From assembly GCA_013140455.1 (NCBI GenBank), contig JABFSU010000055.1, positions 1-63,549 on the forward strand: DNA of 63,549 bases, given 5' to 3'. The first letter of the stretch is position 1; each line of letters begins with the position of its first letter. Position numbers and translations under genes: made by a program. The notes under the pieces were generated by a model. The model was not told the DNA's origin. It was given only the letters and a program-made list of their open reading frames with translations, and made no database searches. Positions 27,956 to 36,786 of the stretch are shown here, in pieces. This DNA is from Nitrospira sp. Its GTDB lineage: Bacteria > Nitrospirota > Nitrospiria > Nitrospirales > Nitrospiraceae.

Positions 27956-28726
27956 ATGAAAGCAGTAATCTTAGCTGGGGGACTTGGAACACGCTTAAGT
28001 GAAGAGACGGTTCTGCGTCCCAAGCCCATGGTCGAAATCGGCGGGAAGCCGATTCTCTGGCACATCATGCAAATCCATGCCATGCATGGCGTGACAGAGT
28101 TTGTGGTGGCCTTGGGTTATAAGGGTGAGATGGTGAAGGAGTACTTTCTTAATTTTAACGCAATTAACAGTGATCTCACCGTCGATCTTTCCACTGGAAA
28201 GTCCACCATTCATGAGGGCAACAAGCCCAAATGGACGGTACATTTGGTCGACACGGGTTCAAGTACGCAAACGGGCGGGCGCGTGCGGCGTCTTAAGAAA
28301 TGGATTGGGGATGACGAGTCATTCATGTTGACCTATGGAGATGGGGTCGCAGATCTGAATATTGGCAAACTTCTAGAGTTTCATCGCTCGCATGGGAAGT
28401 TGGCAACAATGACATCGGTGCGATCCCCTGCGCGGTTCGGGCGAATTGGATTTGAAGGTGAGCGAGTGACCGAATTCTTCGAGAAACCTGAAAGTGGTGA
28501 GGGTTGGATTAACGGAGGTTTCTTTGTTCTAAACAAGAAGATTCTTGACTACATTGATGGAGATGAAACCATCTGGGAACGCGATCCTGTTGAAAGGCTC
28601 GCCAAAGATGGACAGATGATGGGGTATAAGCACTATGGATTTTGGTCGTGCATGGATACGCTGAAGGAAAAACACTACCTGGAAGAACTGTGGCAATCCG
28701 GCAAGGCCCCTTGGAGGATCTGGTAG
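27956..28726 (+). CDS. rfbF: Glucose-1-phosphate cytidylyltransferase
   Basis: RfbF makes CDP-glucose from glucose-1-phosphate and CTP, the entry to CDP-deoxysugars. The 256-residue protein has the start KAVILAGGLGTRLSEETVLR, PKPMVEIGGKPILWHIM, LTYGDGVADLN and ends near the conserved WSCMDTLKEK. GAGGAGAG precedes the ATG. The usual partners rfbG and rfbH are not in the window, so the CDP-sugar must be processed by the neighbouring epimerase/dehydratase-like proteins or by enzymes elsewhere. Confidence 0.93.
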   Translation: MKAVILAGGLGTRLSEETVLRPKPMVEIGGKPILWHIMQIHAMHGVTEFVVALGYKGEMVKEYFLNFNAINSDLTVDLSTGKSTIHEGNKPKWTVHLVDTGSSTQTGGRVRRLKKWIGDDESFMLTYGDGVADLNIGKLLEFHRSHGKLATMTSVRSPARFGRIGFEGERVTEFFEKPESGEGWINGGFFVLNKKILDYIDGDETIWERDPVERLAKDGQMMGYKHYGFWSCMDTLKEKHYLEELWQSGKAPWRIW

Positions 28727-28842
28727 AGGAAGGGATGTCGAGGGTGCTGAGACTCCGCGTCCCATGGCATCTGTGCTGGGATGAAGGTGTGTCTAACGCT
28801 GGATCTTATCGAAGAGTAACTCGCCAATGAAAGAGGTTATAC

Positions 28843-29976
28843 ATGTGTGCTGAGAAGTCGTTGTACGCGAAGGCTACGGAATGGCTCGATGAAGACTGGG
28901 AGCGAATGGAGAAGACCCTCGGCGACCGGGTCCAGGCATTCGCGGGAAAGCGCGTGCTCGTCACGGGCGCCGCAGGGTTTCTTGGGTTTGGGTTCCTGCA
29001 CTTCCTGGCGTATCTCAACCGAAGCGCGTTGAAAGCGACTCCTCTTTCTTTCATCGCGGCTGATAACTTCATCAGAGGCTGTCCGCGCTGGCTGGTCGAA
29101 CTTGCCGCTGGAACCCCGCGCATGCGGCTGATTCGACAGGACATCACCAAGCCTTGGCCTGACGATGAAACAGAACGGTTTGATTTCATTATTCACGGCG
29201 CCTCAATCGCGAGCCCGCAGGTCTATCGTAAATATCCATTGGAGACACTGGATACCAACATCTCAGGATTGCGTCATATGCTCGATCTGGCGAGGCAACA
29301 TCAGAGCACCAGCATTTTGTATTTCAGCTCCAGCGAAATATATGGCGACCCGCCCGCGCACGAAATCCCAACACGCGAATCATACCGGGGGAATGTAGCC
29401 TGCATCGGACCTCGGGCATGTTATGACGAGTCCAAGCGGTTGGGAGAAACGCTGTGTTATCTCTATGCGCAGCAATATGGGGTCCCCTCGAAGATCGTGC
29501 GCCCCTTCAACAATTATGGCCCGGGATTGAGGATGGCAGATGGGCGGGTGTTACCCGATTTCTGCCGGGACGTACTCGCCGATCGAGATATCGTCCTGCA
29601 CTCTGATGGAAGCCCAACCAGGACGTTTTGCTATGTGTCTGATGCCCTGACAGGATACCTCCTCGCATTACTTTCAACCCATCATGCCGAGCCGTTCAAT
29701 GTGGGCTCAGAGGCTCCTGAGATTTCCATGCGTGACCTTGGGTCGATGCTCTTGGCGGTCGCCGGAAGCAAACGGCAGGTGATGCACAAGCCCAGCGCAG
29801 AAGCCGATTATTTGACGGACAACCCCAACAGGCGATGCCCCAATCTTGAGAAAAGCCGCACAATGTTAGGGTATCAGCCGTTGGTCGGTCTCCAGGCCGG
29901 TCTTGGAAGAATGCTGCACTGGTACCGGCATTTCGTCGAGTTAGAGAATCTGGTCGAGGCACCGCAAGGCAAGTAG
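28843..29976 (+). CDS. NAD-dependent epimerase/dehydratase (extended SDR)
   Basis: A 377-residue nucleotide-sugar modifier. After a charged 30-residue N-terminal extension comes the NAD-binding GAAGFLGFG (about residues 41-49), then SSSEIYGDP and the catalytic YDESK. NYGPGLRMADGRVLPDF and RTFCYVSDA resemble UDP-glucuronate decarboxylases more than CDP-glucose 4,6-dehydratases, although the position between rfbF and ugd could argue for a CDP-sugar. The substrate is not assignable from sequence alone. The second UXS-like gene at 61303 lacks the N-terminal extension. Confidence 0.85.
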   Translation: MCAEKSLYAKATEWLDEDWERMEKTLGDRVQAFAGKRVLVTGAAGFLGFGFLHFLAYLNRSALKATPLSFIAADNFIRGCPRWLVELAAGTPRMRLIRQDITKPWPDDETERFDFIIHGASIASPQVYRKYPLETLDTNISGLRHMLDLARQHQSTSILYFSSSEIYGDPPAHEIPTRESYRGNVACIGPRACYDESKRLGETLCYLYAQQYGVPSKIVRPFNNYGPGLRMADGRVLPDFCRDVLADRDIVLHSDGSPTRTFCYVSDALTGYLLALLSTHHAEPFNVGSEAPEISMRDLGSMLLAVAGSKRQVMHKPSAEADYLTDNPNRRCPNLEKSRTMLGYQPLVGLQAGLGRMLHWYRHFVELENLVEAPQGK

Positions 29977-29989
29977 CAACGGAGCGATT

Positions 29990-31351
29990 ATGAAAATCTC
30001 AGTCATCGGAACAGGGTATGTCGGGCTCGTATCGGGGACATGTCTGGCGGAGAGAGGGCATCGCGTAACCTGCGTGGATATCCGGTCAGAAGTGGTGAAT
30101 GATATTAACGCAGGACGTCCTCCCATCCATGAAATCGGGTTGGAGGACATGCTGCAAACCGTGCGCAAGAACGGCACCCTTTCTGCAACCACCGATGCGC
30201 GGCAGGCCATTCTGGACTCGGACGTGACATTGATATGCGTCGGGACCCCGACGGTGGCCGGCCGGATGGATTTGTCCCAGGTTGTGGCGGCGGCGGAAGA
30301 GATCGGGGCCGTGCTGGCGGAGAAGCGCACGTACCATGTGGTGGCGGTGAAAAGCACCGTCTTACCGGGAACGACGGAAGGGCCGGTACAGACCGCCATC
30401 GAATCCCGCTCGGGGCGGAAAGTGGGAGAGGGATGGGGGTTGTGCATGAACCCCGAGTTTCTTCGGGAAGGTCGAGCCGTCGAAGATTTTCGGTTGCCGG
30501 ATCGCATTGTGGTCGGGGCAACGGACAACACCGCGGCAGAGGTGTTCCTTCGCGTATACGAAGAGTTCACATGCCCCAAGCTGGTGACGACACCGCGAAC
30601 GGCGGAAATGATCAAGTATGTATCGAACTCCATGCTGGCGACGATGATCTCTTTTTCCAACGAGATCGGAAACATGTGTGCGGCTCTTCCCGGAGTGGAT
30701 GCCCGGCTGGTGTGGAAAGGGGTACATCTCGATCGGCGGCTGACGCCGGTGAGCGGAGAAGCAGGAGGACCGGCCGGAGTGACCGAGTATTTGTGGCATG
30801 GGCTTGGATTTGGGGGAAGTTGCTTCCCCAAGGATGTGGCGGCGTTGCGAGGATTCGGCCGCACGGTAGGAGAGCCAACCAGGATTTTGGATGCCGTCTT
30901 GGAAATTAACGCCGCCCAGCCGCTCCGAATGGTGGCGCTCCTGGAAAAAGAAGTCAACCTCTCCGGGAAACAGATCGCAATTCTCGGGCTGGCGTTCAAG
31001 CCCGGGACCGATGATTTGCGCGAGTCCCCGGCGCTCCCGTTGGTGGAGGAACTGATGAAGAGGGGAGCGCAGGTAGTCGCGCACGACCCGATCGCAATGC
31101 CTCAGGCAAAGAAGCGCGCCGAATTCTCCAAGGTTCGTTTCGTCGAGAGTTGGCAGGCAGCGCTTCAAGAAAGTGACGCCTGCTGCCTGGTGACGGCGTG
31201 GCCAGAATACCGCAGCATATCCGTCTCCGACTTCTCACGGCTCATGCGGCATCCACTCCTCATCGACGGACGAGGCATTTATGACCCGGCGGTATTCACG
31301 TCGGGCGGAGTCCGGTGGCGCGGTGTGGGCTATACGCCAACCACGGGGTAG
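29990..31351 (+). CDS. UDP-glucose 6-dehydrogenase family
   Basis: An NAD-dependent four-electron sugar dehydrogenase, most likely making UDP-glucuronate from UDP-glucose. The 453-residue protein has GTGYVGLVSGTCLAERGH, CVGTPT, STVLPGTTE, NPEFLREG and the catalytic Cys in GGSCFPKD (about residue 278), followed by GLAFKPGTDDLRESPA. It is distinct from the AlgD-like enzyme at 62363. UDP-glucuronate made here could feed the decarboxylase genes at 28843 and 61303 to give UDP-xylose. Confidence 0.93.
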   Translation: MKISVIGTGYVGLVSGTCLAERGHRVTCVDIRSEVVNDINAGRPPIHEIGLEDMLQTVRKNGTLSATTDARQAILDSDVTLICVGTPTVAGRMDLSQVVAAAEEIGAVLAEKRTYHVVAVKSTVLPGTTEGPVQTAIESRSGRKVGEGWGLCMNPEFLREGRAVEDFRLPDRIVVGATDNTAAEVFLRVYEEFTCPKLVTTPRTAEMIKYVSNSMLATMISFSNEIGNMCAALPGVDARLVWKGVHLDRRLTPVSGEAGGPAGVTEYLWHGLGFGGSCFPKDVAALRGFGRTVGEPTRILDAVLEINAAQPLRMVALLEKEVNLSGKQIAILGLAFKPGTDDLRESPALPLVEELMKRGAQVVAHDPIAMPQAKKRAEFSKVRFVESWQAALQESDACCLVTAWPEYRSISVSDFSRLMRHPLLIDGRGIYDPAVFTSGGVRWRGVGYTPTTG

Positions 31352-31415
31352 GGTTTCCCGTCCCGGCAAGACGCAGCATCGAATACAGATTTCCCTCTTA
31401 GAAGGAGTGATGGCC

Positions 31416-32651
31416 ATGGATCATGCAGGATGCCGGTTTTGCGGAACAGCGTTGCAGCATGTATTCGTCGATCTCGGCATGTCGCCGATGGCTAATTCAT
31501 ATCTGAAGCCGCACCAACTGAACCGCATGGAGCCGTTTTATCCATTGCGAGCCTTTGTCTGCGAGCAGTGTTTCCTGGTGCAACTTGAAGAGTTTGAGAG
31601 CCCGGATCACATTTTTTCCGACTATGCCTACTTCTCTTCGTTCTCCGATCTGTTCCTCCAGCATGCGAAAGAGTATGTGGACATGGCGATGGACCGGTTC
31701 AAGCTGGGGTCGGACAGTTACGTGGTCGAGATCGCCAGCAACGACGGCTATCTGCTCCAGAATTTTGTGAAACGAGGGGTTCCGGTCCTGGGCATTGAAC
31801 CGGCCAAGAATGTGGCGGAGGTGGCCGTCAAGAAGGGAGTGCCCTCGCTCGTCAAGTTCTTTGGGGTTGAGACCGCCCGTGAACTGGTTGCGCAGGGGCG
31901 GCGCCCGAATCTCCTCATCGGAAACAATGTGTTGGCCCATGTGCCTGACATCAATGATTTTGTAGGTGGACTGAAAGTGCTCCTGGGGCCGAGCGGAGTC
32001 GTCACCATGGAGTTTCCTCATTTGATGAGGCTTATGGCTTTCAACCAGTTCGATACGGTTTATCACGAGCATTTCTCCTATTTCTCCTTAACGACCGTGG
32101 AGCAAATATTCAGCAAGCATGCATTGACCCTCTTTGATGTCGAAGAAATATCGACGCACGGCGGGTCATTGCGGATCTATGCGCGCCATGACGGAGATGG
32201 GTCCAAGCCGGTCACCGAACGGTTGACCGCGCTCAGGGCGAAAGAAGCCAGCGCAGGGTTTGCGACACTCGGCCATTACCTGTCTTTTTCCGAGGGCGTA
32301 AACGAGACGAAGCGCGCGCTCCTGGAATTTCTGATCAAGGCGAAACGGGAAGGCAAGAAGGTCGTGGCCTACGGAGCGGCGGCCAAAGCCAGCACGCTGC
32401 TGAATTTTTGCGGTGTCCGGACAGATTTTGTCGATTACCTGGTCGATAGGAGCCCGTACAAGCAGGGGCATTGGCTGCCGGGAGTCCATATCCCCATTTA
32501 CGATCCGGAACGTATCAAGACGGACAAGCCGGACTATGTGATGATTCTGGCCTGGAATCTCAAGGATGAAGTGATGGCCCAGATGGCGTTCGTGCGGGAC
32601 TGGGGAGGGAAGTTCGTCGTGCCGATTCCCAAGATCACGGTTCATTCATGA
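31416..32651 (+). CDS. Sugar C-methyltransferase (zinc-binding N-terminus)
   Basis: A SAM-dependent methyltransferase of the NDP-sugar C-methyltransferase type. The N-terminal zinc-binding domain has CRFCG and CEQC (about residues 6-52), the SAM domain is centred on VEIASNDGYLL, and a C-terminal domain (VVAYGAAAKASTLLNF, about residues 310-411) is characteristic of this family. Such enzymes add a branching methyl group to 4-keto-deoxysugars. GAAGGAG lies eight bases before the ATG at 31416; the frame extends further upstream into ugd without a better start. Confidence 0.88.
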   Translation: MDHAGCRFCGTALQHVFVDLGMSPMANSYLKPHQLNRMEPFYPLRAFVCEQCFLVQLEEFESPDHIFSDYAYFSSFSDLFLQHAKEYVDMAMDRFKLGSDSYVVEIASNDGYLLQNFVKRGVPVLGIEPAKNVAEVAVKKGVPSLVKFFGVETARELVAQGRRPNLLIGNNVLAHVPDINDFVGGLKVLLGPSGVVTMEFPHLMRLMAFNQFDTVYHEHFSYFSLTTVEQIFSKHALTLFDVEEISTHGGSLRIYARHDGDGSKPVTERLTALRAKEASAGFATLGHYLSFSEGVNETKRALLEFLIKAKREGKKVVAYGAAAKASTLLNFCGVRTDFVDYLVDRSPYKQGHWLPGVHIPIYDPERIKTDKPDYVMILAWNLKDEVMAQMAFVRDWGGKFVVPIPKITVHS

Positions 32652-32679
32652 GTGTTCGGGATTTGTGGAAGGGCATGTG

Positions 32680-34008
32680 GTGAACAGCGGGAAGAGTGGA
32701 GACCGCAACGAATCGCTTAAGGCGGGGCAGGCTATGCATGGCCTGATAACCGAATTGTTCCCGATTCCTCGGAGTATCACCGGACAGGGCGTTCGGGAAA
32801 CCCTCAGGATTCTCCAGAAGCGTATTCCCCTCAGTATCCACGAGGTACCCAGCGGGACAAAGGTGTTCGACTGGGTGGTCCCGTTGGAGTGGAATATCCG
32901 CGACGCCTACATCAAGAATCTACGCGGCGAGCGGGTCGTTGACTTCCGGCAGTCGAACCTGCATGTCGTGAGTTACAGCCAGCCGGTCAGACGGCGGATG
33001 TCCCGGGCCGAACTCCTCCCGCACCTGCACACGCTGCCGGATCGCCCGGATTGGATTCCCTACCGCACGTCTTACTACAAGGAGAGTTGGGGCTTCTGCC
33101 TGAGTCATAATCAATGGCTCGGGCTTACGGACGAAGAGTACGATGTGTGTATTGATGCCGCTCTGACAGAGGGGCAGCTGACCTACGGAGAAGTGTTTCT
33201 ACCTGGCCGGAGTCAAGAAGAAGTGCTCATCTCGGCCCATATCTGTCACCCTTCGCTGTGCAACGATAATCTGTCCGGGATCGCCGTGGCCACCTTTTTG
33301 ACCGAGTGGCTGCGCGCCCAACCGCGGCGCTATTCCTATCGGATCCTGTTCATTCCCGGGACCATCGGATCCATTACCTGGTTGAGCGAGCATCGGGAGC
33401 AGGTGTCGGGAATCAAGCACGGGCTGGTGCTGACCGGGGTCGGCGACGCCGGCCCGATCACCTATAAGAAGAGCCGTCGGGGCGACGCGGAAATCGACCG
33501 GGCAATGGCGCATGTGCTGAAGCACTCCGGGCAGCCGTACAAGGTCCTCGACTTCATCCCCTACGGGTACGATGAACGACAGTACTGTTCCCCTGGATTC
33601 AACCTCGCGGTCGGGTGCTTCAGCAGAACGCCGCACAGCCAATATCCCGAATACCACACGTCGGCCGACAATCTTGACTTTATGAAGCCACAGGCGCTGG
33701 CTGAGTCCTTGAGCTACTGTGAAGCCGCGATCGAGGTGCTCGAACAGAACAAGACCTACCTCAATCAGAATCCATTTTGTGAGGTGCAGTTGGGAAAGCG
33801 CGGGCTGTATAGGGCGATTGGAGGGCAGGCCGGGGAGAAATCTAGGGAGATGGCCCTTCTCTGGGTGCTCAATCTGTCGGATGGACACCATGCGGTCCTG
33901 GATATTGCGGAACGAGCGGAATTCTCATTTTCCAGGATACAAGAGGCGGTGGAAGCGTTAGTCGGAGCGGGCTTATTGCAAGAAGTTCGGAGGCCGGACA
34001 ACACCTAG
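32680..34008 (+). CDS. COG4310/DUF4910 aminopeptidase-like polysaccharide biosynthesis protein
   Basis: A protein of about 442 residues with a zinc-aminopeptidase-like domain and a C-terminal winged helix (SFSRIQEAVEALVGAGLL). Conserved metal-site candidates are SAHICHPSLCNDNLSG, YGYDERQYCSPGF and PEYHTSADN. The N-terminal ELFPIPRSITGQGVRETL is typical of this family, which sits in polysaccharide loci with methyltransferases and cytidylyltransferases; its reaction is unknown. I favour the GTG at 32680, preceded by GGAAGGG. An internal ATG at 32734 is possible. Confidence 0.85.
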   Translation: MNSGKSGDRNESLKAGQAMHGLITELFPIPRSITGQGVRETLRILQKRIPLSIHEVPSGTKVFDWVVPLEWNIRDAYIKNLRGERVVDFRQSNLHVVSYSQPVRRRMSRAELLPHLHTLPDRPDWIPYRTSYYKESWGFCLSHNQWLGLTDEEYDVCIDAALTEGQLTYGEVFLPGRSQEEVLISAHICHPSLCNDNLSGIAVATFLTEWLRAQPRRYSYRILFIPGTIGSITWLSEHREQVSGIKHGLVLTGVGDAGPITYKKSRRGDAEIDRAMAHVLKHSGQPYKVLDFIPYGYDERQYCSPGFNLAVGCFSRTPHSQYPEYHTSADNLDFMKPQALAESLSYCEAAIEVLEQNKTYLNQNPFCEVQLGKRGLYRAIGGQAGEKSREMALLWVLNLSDGHHAVLDIAERAEFSFSRIQEAVEALVGAGLLQEVRRPDNT

Positions 34009-34021
34009 TAGAGAGGGTAGC

Positions 34022-34960
34022 ATGAATAACACTGTCTATTATGATTCTTCGGTGTCTGACGAGCAGCGAAGGCAATTGCTCTTCGAGGGGCAATTATTCG
34101 TGTATTCTCCCCGTAAGAGTACCCTAGCGTTCATTGAGCATGCACGCCGCTTAGTTGCAGAGGCCTTTGCACCCTTATCTCCAGAAACGGCGCAGTACCA
34201 TATGCAGGTAGAGCAATACGCGAAGATTCTTGGGAAATTAAAGCCGAGCTTTATTCATCACCCAGAGTCTAAAGTGCATTTGAAAGCAATTCTTAATGAC
34301 TTCGGGTGCGACTTAGAAAAGACATATTTTGATGTGCCGAAAATGAGAAGTTCAACGAGTGACAAGTATCTCACAACAGGAATTGCCTATGCGTGGCATC
34401 CGCATCGAGACACGTGGTATGCGGCTCCGATGTGTCAACTCAATTGGTGGATTCCGATCTATGATATCCAGCCAACTAATGCAATGGCTTTTCATCCGCA
34501 ATATTGGAGCGCCCCTGTGCGCAACGATTCCGAGAAATTTAACTACTATGAATGGAACAAGATGCGAGGGCCTCAGCTCGCATTAAAGACAAAAGAAGAT
34601 GATCGGCCACTCTCAAAGCCAACTGTGCCCATTGAGATGGACCCTCAGATTCGCCTTCTCTGCCCAGCAGGAGGCCTCATCCTCTTTTCAGCTGCCCAGC
34701 TGCACTCGAGCGTGCCCAATAGCTCAGGGGTAACCCGGTTCAGTATTGATTTCAGGACCGTCAATTATGACGATGCCCTTGCAAAACGCGGGGCCCCTAA
34801 TATCGATTCTGCTTCGACCGGCACTACTATGCGAGACTATTTGCGGGCGACGGATTTAGCGAATCTTCCGGACGAAATCGTGGAGCTCTATGACGATGGC
34901 ACCAGTGATCGTGGAGCAGTGGTGTATCGGCCGGCTGAATTCGACGAGCCTGCCAAATAG
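34022..34960 (+). CDS. Putative Fe(II)/2-oxoglutarate oxygenase-like protein
   Basis: A 312-residue protein with no family I recognise by name. It carries an iron-facial-triad pattern: His128-x-Asp130 (WHPHRDTW), a distal His228 (AAQLHSSVP) and Arg239 (GVTRFSID) eleven residues later, as expected for a phytanoyl-type oxygenase binding 2-oxoglutarate. The flanking LNWWIPIYDIQPTNAMAFHP resembles the strand that follows HxD in that fold. In a sugar locus it could hydroxylate or oxidise a deoxysugar or an acyl decoration. Base composition looks lower in GC than the genes before it. Confidence 0.6.
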   Translation: MNNTVYYDSSVSDEQRRQLLFEGQLFVYSPRKSTLAFIEHARRLVAEAFAPLSPETAQYHMQVEQYAKILGKLKPSFIHHPESKVHLKAILNDFGCDLEKTYFDVPKMRSSTSDKYLTTGIAYAWHPHRDTWYAAPMCQLNWWIPIYDIQPTNAMAFHPQYWSAPVRNDSEKFNYYEWNKMRGPQLALKTKEDDRPLSKPTVPIEMDPQIRLLCPAGGLILFSAAQLHSSVPNSSGVTRFSIDFRTVNYDDALAKRGAPNIDSASTGTTMRDYLRATDLANLPDEIVELYDDGTSDRGAVVYRPAEFDEPAK

Positions 34961-34977
34961 AGGCCGTCAGGGAATAT

Positions 34978-35943
34978 ATGGATGCTGCAATCTCAGGGAA
35001 GGGGTCTAGAGTCCTAGTTACCGGGGGCTCAGGATTTCTTGGATCTCATTTGTGCCGAAGGTTATGGGAATTGGGGAGTGAGGTTCACTGTACATCTCGT
35101 ATAAGGCGAGTTGGAGAGAATCCTGGAGTTAAATGGTGGCAATGTGATTGGACTGATTTGGCAGCAAGCAAGAAAATTTTTCGCGAAATAAATCCTGACG
35201 TCATATACCATTTTGCGGGGGTTGTGACAGCGACTCCTACGCTAGAGCTTGTCCTCCCAGCTTTCCACAGTCTTCTCCAGACAACCGTAAATCTTCTCAC
35301 AATCGCTACTGAGGAGGGTTGTCGGAGAGTCGTTTTAGCGGGTTCACTTCGAGAGCCACGGCCCTCAGGCCTCAATTGGGAGCCAGTTCCAGCGTCACCG
35401 TATGAAGCGGCAAAGTGGGCAGGCAGCGGATATGGACGAATGTTCCATGCCCTTTATGGGACGCCGGTTGTAGTACTTCGGCCCTACATGACTTATGGGC
35501 CTGGGCAGGAGATCAATAAGCTCATTCCATCTGCAGTCTTGTCGATGTTAAAAAGGGAGTCTCCAAAGCTCTCAAGCGGGCGATGGGAAGCGGATTGGAT
35601 CTATATCGATGATGTAATCGAAGGGCTCATATGTGGTGGATGGATGCCCGATGTGGAGGGCTGCACAATTGACTTGGGCTCCGGAATATTCACCTCTGTT
35701 CGGGACATGGTTAACCGTCTGGAATCGATGATTAACAGCGGGGCCAAACCGCTGTTTGGTGCATTGCCGGACCGTCCGTTTGAGCCGATGCGTCTCGCCG
35801 ATACGGCCGGCGCCTTAGCAAAGATTGGGTGGAAAGCTACCACGTCTCTCGAGCAGGGATTGCAGCAGACCGTTGATTGGTATCGTGAGCAGCAGAGCGT
35901 GATGAGGCGTGACAAGACAGGCGGAACGGCTCCTGTGAGCTGA
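34978..35943 (+). CDS. NAD-dependent epimerase/dehydratase
   Basis: A 321-residue extended SDR: NAD-binding GGSGFLGSHLCRRL (about residues 16-29), DVIYHFAGVV, and the catalytic pair in PYEAAKWAG. The Tyr-x3-Lys is present, but the segment before it (AGSLREPRPSGLNWEPVPAS) is unusual; a Ser of AGSLRE may act as the catalytic Ser/Thr. RPYMTYGPGQE and YIDDVIEGL are normal for sugar 4-epimerases or reductases. Substrate unknown. It lies 17 bases after the oxygenase-like gene. Confidence 0.85.
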   Translation: MDAAISGKGSRVLVTGGSGFLGSHLCRRLWELGSEVHCTSRIRRVGENPGVKWWQCDWTDLAASKKIFREINPDVIYHFAGVVTATPTLELVLPAFHSLLQTTVNLLTIATEEGCRRVVLAGSLREPRPSGLNWEPVPASPYEAAKWAGSGYGRMFHALYGTPVVVLRPYMTYGPGQEINKLIPSAVLSMLKRESPKLSSGRWEADWIYIDDVIEGLICGGWMPDVEGCTIDLGSGIFTSVRDMVNRLESMINSGAKPLFGALPDRPFEPMRLADTAGALAKIGWKATTSLEQGLQQTVDWYREQQSVMRRDKTGGTAPVS

Positions 35944-35978
35944 ATGTGTAAGATGAAGATCAAAGGGTAGGCAGGACT

Positions 35979-36778
35979 GTGGAGAAGAGCGTCGACATTG
36001 TGGGAATCTTGCCGGCCGGAGGCCGAGGCATCCGTATTGATCCATTGCCATGCAGCAAGGAGATCTTCCCAATCGGATTTGGGAAGGTGGCAGGAACCGA
36101 CAATATGCGACCCAAAGCCGTCTCGCAGTACTTGCTGGAGAAAATGCGGAAGGCTGGGGTCAAGAAAGCCTATTTCATCTTGCGCGAAGGTAAGTGGGAT
36201 ATTCCCAAGTACTTTGGTGACGGGGCCTCAGTCGATATGAATCTGGGTTACTTGATGATGCGGTTACCTTTTGGGACGCCCTATACCCTTGACCAGGCCT
36301 ATCCTTTTCTCAGCGATGCGATTGTGGTGTTCGGATTTTCAGACATCTTGTTTGCGTGGATGAGGCTTTCGTTCAATTACTCGACCGGCAGACTGCAGCA
36401 GAGGCCGATGTGGCGTTAGGTCTCTGCCCTGTGGAACAGCCTTGGACGGTGGACATGGTAGAGGTAGATGGCAATGGTAAGGGTAGACCTATCGTCCTCA
36501 AGCCTCCCGTCTCGAGTCTAGATCATGGATGGATTATTGCCGTGTGGACTCTGGTCTTTACTTGGTTTCTTCATGAATATCGGCTGAGTCTGTAGCACGA
36601 AGTGCCTTTCGGAAAGGATCAGGCTGGAGATCTGGAGTTTTCCTTCGGGAGTGTGTTGCAAGGTGCTCTCTTAAGTGGATTGTGTATTTGAGGTGGCCAG
36701 CTAGTGGGATGTTTGACCCTTGATATTGGAACGCTGGATGATTTAAGGAATGCGGTGTGCAATATAAAGTTTAGTTAG
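35979..36778 (+). pseudogene. Sugar nucleotidyltransferase pseudogene
   Basis: Reading across frames gives a near full-length NTP-transferase (about 266 codons) that is broken. The first part (GTG at 35979) reads GILPAGGRGIRIDP, then PCSKEIFPIG and DAIVVFGFSDILFA. At about 36354 the frame must shift by -1 to continue as DEAFVQLLDRQ and PVEQPWTVDMVEVDGNG. That second frame meets a TAG at 36593 and a TGA at 36689, yet still reads EFSFGSVLQGALLSGLC and LDIGTLDDLRNA, the typical C-terminal end, to the TAG at 36776. One frameshift and two stops make it non-functional. Confidence 0.85.
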
Positions 36779-36786
36779 GTAAGCAA

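Noticed and set aside
36350-36358. Programmed -1 frameshift in the nucleotidyltransferase gene
   Set aside because: There is no slippery heptamer or downstream structure, and two further stops would still truncate the product, so decay is simpler.
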